From assembly GCF_027066465.1 (NCBI RefSeq), contig NZ_JAMONU010000164.1, forward strand, positions 1 through 7,066: a stretch of 7,066 bases of DNA. The letters run 5' to 3'. The notes beneath the pieces were generated by a model that made no database searches, was not told the origin of the DNA, and was given only the letters and a program-made list of their open reading frames with translations. The position numbers and the translations under genes are program-made. The DNA is from Thermococcus sp. (GTDB lineage: Archaea > Methanobacteriota_B > Thermococci > Thermococcales > Thermococcaceae). Positions 4,147 through 7,066 of the stretch are shown here, in pieces (position 1 is the stretch's first letter; every line of letters begins with the position of its first letter).

Positions 4147-5871
4147 ATGTTCATGAAGTACGCCCACCACTTTCACGCCTACCAGCCGGGCGACATAGTT
4201 TACGTTAAAAACGGCGACGGCTCCGGCCCGATAGAATATGAGGAGCGGAAAAGCCCGGTCGCGATTAGAATCGGTGATGAGGAGGTTAGGGGCGAGAACT
4301 GGACGCGGGCGATGCTCTACTCCTATGAGAGGATTTCCGATGTTCTCTCAAGGCTCAAGGAAGTCAGCGTCGATATCGAACCCTTCACGTTCCTCATGCT
4401 CCTTAAGTACAGGAGGAATGTCTTTGAAGATGCCGTTGAGCTCCTTAAGAACCTCGACGCCGTTCCGACGGTTCCATTCCATCCGATAATGCCCCATCTC
4501 GACGAGTTTGAGCAGAGAATTCTCGCAAGGGTTTCCTTTGACTTCTACTCCCCGCTGGTTGGCGGTAAGCCTGTAATCGGCTACTGGCTCCCGGAGGCTG
4601 TAATAACGAGAGAGACCGTTCAGCTCATTGAATCCCTTACCGATAGGAAGCTCGTCTTTCTGCTCGATGAGAGAGGGCTCCTCTACGACTTTCCGCAGGC
4701 GAAGTACTCGTGCAACCGCTACTCTAACTCCTTCGTCTTCGGCCGCGAGTGGGGCCTGAGCGACGCCTTTGCCTTCAACACCCTCGACGTTCCCGGCCTG
4801 GTGAGCGAGACCCTCTCTCGGAGGGACGATTACAAGGAGAATCTCGGCGTTCCCTACCTGGTCTTCACCGCGAGCGACCTCGAGAGCCTGCTCGGCAATC
4901 CGGCACAGCTCGAACGCTTCGTTGCATGGATGACTGGCCTTGAGGAAAAAGGTGTTGAACGGATTTCGGCGCCTTCCTTCGTCTGGAAGAAGCTCTCCGG
5001 TGAGTTCAAGCGGTTGGAAGGTGAGTGCTCCTTTGAGATGCCCGTCAAAGATTACTCCAGCTGGAGCGATTACTTTGATTTAAGCCTCGATGGCAAGACG
5101 AGCGATTCGCGCTGGCTTGGCTACCGGAGGGCCGATGGAAGGGTCTTCGCGAGGGAAATAAGCGGAAGAAAAATCTCCCAGCTCTGGAAGGTTGCATTTA
5201 CGAGGCTCTTTGAGGAGCTTAACAGGGCGGTACGGCTCGGCGTCATAAAGGGCCTTAAAGAACTTAACGCCGACCCAGAGGAGTTCCTGGTAAGGTACGC
5301 GAGGGTCTTCTTCAGGGATTACTACGACTACTTTGGTCTGAGCACGTCGCTCAACTACGTTCTCGAACCTGTCAACGGCGATAGGGACGCCCTACCTCTC
5401 GGCAGGACCTACTACCTGATGCTGTTAGCGAACCACTCATGCCCGCGCTTCTGGGAGAACATCGACACCCGCGTTGCCTTCTCCAACGTCTCGGTAATGG
5501 TGAAGGCTCTGATTGAGCTGATGAAGTATTTTGACGGGAGGGAAATCCAGGGCCTTTTCATCGGGGCATATCTAAAGCTCCTCAACTTTGAGAACCTCTA
5601 CCCTCTCTGGAACCTCTCCGCTATGCCCTCAATCGAGGGCTGGGAGACGAGTGAAGAGGCTTGGCTCAGAGCTCTGAAACCCGATGTTCCAACGAGCGGC
5701 TACAACGTCGTGACAAGGGCTTCCCTTTACGTTGGAAAGCGCGACCTGTCTGGAGAGCTGAGGGTCATCATTGAAGGTTACAACCTCGAGTGGGCCGTTG
5801 CTGACACGGGCCACATTCCCGGCGAAAGGCACGGTCTCTGGGAGAACCCGGATTACTGCCAGCATGGATAG
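4147..5871 (+). CDS. Glycoside hydrolase family 57 protein
   Basis: GH57 enzymes cleave or transfer alpha-glucan chains with a retaining mechanism in a (beta/alpha)7 barrel. The 574-residue product has HHFHAYQP (7-14), the HQP-type first region; PFHPIMPHL (110-118), the second; GYWLPEAV (145-152), the third, whose E150 is the expected nucleophile; and LVFTASDLESLLGN (238-251), where D244 is my candidate acid/base. A helical domain and a C-terminal region (NHSCPRFWENID, then IEGYNLEWAVADTGH) follow. No signal peptide is visible, so it is probably intracellular. ATG 4147 follows GGTGA by 4 bases; the ATG at 4093 would add 18 non-conserved residues with no ribosome site and run through the operator. 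I cannot tell amylase, glucanotransferase, branching or another specificity. The operator at 4128 points to control by the maltodextrin regulator. Confidence 0.92.
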   Translation: MFMKYAHHFHAYQPGDIVYVKNGDGSGPIEYEERKSPVAIRIGDEEVRGENWTRAMLYSYERISDVLSRLKEVSVDIEPFTFLMLLKYRRNVFEDAVELLKNLDAVPTVPFHPIMPHLDEFEQRILARVSFDFYSPLVGGKPVIGYWLPEAVITRETVQLIESLTDRKLVFLLDERGLLYDFPQAKYSCNRYSNSFVFGREWGLSDAFAFNTLDVPGLVSETLSRRDDYKENLGVPYLVFTASDLESLLGNPAQLERFVAWMTGLEEKGVERISAPSFVWKKLSGEFKRLEGECSFEMPVKDYSSWSDYFDLSLDGKTSDSRWLGYRRADGRVFAREISGRKISQLWKVAFTRLFEELNRAVRLGVIKGLKELNADPEEFLVRYARVFFRDYYDYFGLSTSLNYVLEPVNGDRDALPLGRTYYLMLLANHSCPRFWENIDTRVAFSNVSVMVKALIELMKYFDGREIQGLFIGAYLKLLNFENLYPLWNLSAMPSIEGWETSEEAWLRALKPDVPTSGYNVVTRASLYVGKRDLSGELRVIIEGYNLEWAVADTGHIPGERHGLWENPDYCQHG

Positions 5872-5891
5872 GCTTATATTTTTGCCTATCC
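5866..5891. promoter_or_regulatory. Perfect inverted repeat around a TATA/T-run after GH57
   Basis: GGATAGGC (5866-5873) and GCCTATCC (5884-5891) are perfect 8-base arms around TTATATTTTT. The left arm contains the GH57 stop codon. Two readings are possible. The loop TTATATTT is a good TATA box, with a start near 5902 for the ORF at 5915, and the arms are its operator. Alternatively the hairpin plus its five T residues ends GH57 transcription. Both may hold. Confidence 0.55.
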
Positions 5892-5914
5892 TAAACTTAT
5901 AACCGGTGGTTTCA

Positions 5915-6136
5915 ATGAAGGCCAGAAAACCAGTCGGTTTAAGGGAGTCGAGGCTGGTAGATTACCTTTCCAGGGGTTTCGATGGCAGGAAGTACTTCGA
6001 ACTCATGGAGGTGCTTGAGCGGCTGAAGAAGGTTGCTGGCAGAAAGGGGTTCCTGCTCCTACTCCTTGAGATTCCACTTCTCTCTGCTCAGGAAGAGATA
6101 GGCCTCCTCCTCCAGCTCCTTGGGGACGTAGTTTAG
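5915..6136 (+). CDS. Doubtful small protein, convergent with and overlapping cca
   Basis: This 73-codon frame opens with credible signals: a TATA box in the repeat at 5874-5881, GGTGG at 5905-5909 and ATG 5 bases later. Residues 1-46 (MKARKPVGLRESRLVDYLSRGF... to AGRKG) look like normal, charged helical protein. From about residue 47 the reading is LLLLLEIPLL and then LLLQLLGDVV; the last 78 bases (6059-6136) are simply the antisense of the conserved end of cca, so this Leu-rich tail may be meaningless. It could be a genuine small protein with an overlapping end, or the N-terminal remnant of a longer gene whose remainder was lost. I do not recognise it. It fills the only space between GH57 and cca, which otherwise has no gene. 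Confidence 0.45.
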   Translation: MKARKPVGLRESRLVDYLSRGFDGRKYFELMEVLERLKKVAGRKGFLLLLLEIPLLSAQEEIGLLLQLLGDVV

Positions 6137-7066
6137 CAGGACATCGGCTTTTCTCACGGCCTCCCTCATGCCCTTTCCTAAAGCCACCTGGTTCTTCTCA
6201 AGGAGTTCAAGGATAACATCCACAACACTCTCACGGACGGTCTTCTCGGAGTAGAGCCTCTTTCCAATGACCCAGACCTTCTCGTTCTTCAGGTAGAAGT
6301 TCCGTCCCCTCTCGGTGAAGAACTCCGGGCCAGGCTTAATCTTCACCCGCTCCCTTTTTTCCCTGTCGAGTTCGAGCATTATGAAGGCCTTGCTCTTTCT
6401 CCCGACGTCCCAACCGAGAACGCGGAAGCCTTCCCTCTCAAGGGCCTTCTCGAAGCCCCTCGCGCTCCTCTCCAGCTGGGGTAATAAGATGTCGTCCACC
6501 ATATCGGGGACATCGATTAGGAGCGTCACAAGGGCTGTTCCCCTCTTCCTCAGCTCGTCGAGGTAGCTCCCCTTGAGTTTCTTCTGTGGGAAGAAGAACC
6601 TGACCGAGGGATTCTCGAGGAACTCCATGCTCTTGAAGTAGAAGCGCCCGTACTTCTCCCAGCTCAGGTTGGCCGAAACGTTCCGCCTCGGGTCGACGGG
6701 GTCTATCACTATCAGCGGTCTGTCCTCCTCGGTTTCCCTCTTCACTGTCCTGAGCGCGATTTCCGGTTCTTTCCTCAGCCAGTCCGCTGGGTCTATTATC
6801 TTCTGTCTCAGTATGAAGTCCGTCCTCTCGACCACGTCGAGGAAGGAGCCGTACTTGATGACGAGGATTTCGGCCAAATAGCCGGAAAAGCCCCTAACGT
6901 AAATCTCGCTTCCATATGCGTTGATGCCCTTCAGGAAGCGCTTGAGAAGCCTTACCTCATCGTTCCGTCCGTTCAGGTTCTCGTTCACCCACTTTGTGTG
7001 GAGTATCGAGCGGTCAACGGCGGTTCTAACGTCCCTCCAAGTTCTGACGTCGTAGCAGGGAACCAA
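6059..7066 (-). CDS. cca: CCA-adding enzyme (archaeal class I tRNA nucleotidyltransferase), C-terminal three quarters
   Basis: This enzyme builds or repairs the 3' CCA end of tRNAs from CTP and ATP without a nucleic-acid template. The 335 visible codons align, from memory, with the Archaeoglobus enzyme from just after its third catalytic carboxylate (D110 in VDVVPCY): the window begins at LVPCYDV. Then come AVDRSILHTKW (17-26), NDEVRLLKRFLKGINAYGSEIYVRGFSGYLAEILVIKYGSF in the region 35-74, typical of the neck/central domain, and IDPVDPRRNVSANLS (121-135). The tail and body domains continue to a TAG at 6061-6059. About 110 residues with the GS...W nucleotidyltransferase motif and the first two aspartates lie beyond the right edge, so the leading TTG is an internal Leu codon, not a start. 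Its end overlaps the doubtful ORF at 5915. Confidence 0.96.
   Translation of the reverse strand: MVPCYDVRTWRDVRTAVDRSILHTKWVNENLNGRNDEVRLLKRFLKGINAYGSEIYVRGFSGYLAEILVIKYGSFLDVVERTDFILRQKIIDPADWLRKEPEIALRTVKRETEEDRPLIVIDPVDPRRNVSANLSWEKYGRFYFKSMEFLENPSVRFFFPQKKLKGSYLDELRKRGTALVTLLIDVPDMVDDILLPQLERSARGFEKALEREGFRVLGWDVGRKSKAFIMLELDREKRERVKIKPGPEFFTERGRNFYLKNEKVWVIGKRLYSEKTVRESVVDVILELLEKNQVALGKGMREAVRKADVLLNYVPKELEEEAYLFLSREKWNLKE

Noticed and set aside
4238..5865. Open frames inside GH57 (4238-4489, 4749-4943, and minus-strand 4854-5048 and 5629-5865)
   Set aside because: All lie within the well-supported GH57 coding region, and show no start signals or recognisable domains.
6315..6881. Plus-strand Ser-rich open frames opposite cca (6315-6566 and 6669-6881)
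   Set aside because: They are antisense to clearly conserved cca sequence and have the Ser/Leu-rich composition typical of shadow frames.
1..7066. CRISPR array, insertion sequence, tRNA or rRNA genes
   Set aside because: No regularly spaced direct repeats, no transposase-like protein, no terminal repeats with target duplication, and no tRNA-like cloverleaf or rRNA stretch was seen by eye.

Overview
The window reads as chromosomal DNA of a hyperthermophilic euryarchaeon of the order Thermococcales, probably Thermococcus. The reasons are: archaeal-type housekeeping genes (a eukaryal/archaeal-like isoleucyl-tRNA synthetase and a class I archaeal CCA-adding enzyme); GGTGA/GGAGG ribosome binding sites placed 4-8 bases before ATG; AT-rich TATA boxes about 25 bases before the inferred transcript starts; tight gene packing; and a near-perfect Thermococcales glycolytic motif before a GH57 sugar gene. 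The genus is inference; no database was searched.

Layout: 1-757 (minus) is the N-terminal quarter of ileS, cut by the left edge. 758-916 is a divergent promoter region. 917-1459 (plus) encodes a YjjX-type (ITP/XTP) house-cleaning phosphatase. 1460-1613 has no protein gene, but its minus strand carries what I read as an H/ACA guide RNA (1519-1463) with its own promoter; its predicted target is a uridine in the peptidyl-transferase region of 23S rRNA. 1629-2451 (plus) is a two-gene toxin-antitoxin-like module, a helical partner followed by a PIN-domain nuclease, more AT-rich than its surroundings. 2443-4042 (minus) holds three genes: an unrecognised 127-residue charged protein, a 10-helix DMT/EamA transporter and an unrecognised 102-residue protein. 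4147-5871 (plus) is a GH57 glycoside hydrolase, divergent from the 102-residue gene across a 20-base palindrome. 5915-6136 (plus) is a doubtful small ORF. 6059-7066 (minus) is the C-terminal three quarters of cca, cut by the right edge just after its third catalytic aspartate.

Functionally, the window mixes translation and RNA maturation (ileS, cca, rRNA pseudouridylation guide) with nucleotide-pool cleaning, one probable selfish or stress module, a transporter and a sugar-polymer enzyme likely under Tgr/TrmBL1-type control. I see no insertion sequence, CRISPR array, tRNA or rRNA gene. The most interesting item is the guide RNA, because pocket geometry, ACA box, terminal kink-loop, promoter spacing and an 11-bp split match to a conserved 23S sequence all agree. 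Second are several promoters whose TATA boxes lie inside or between inverted repeats.
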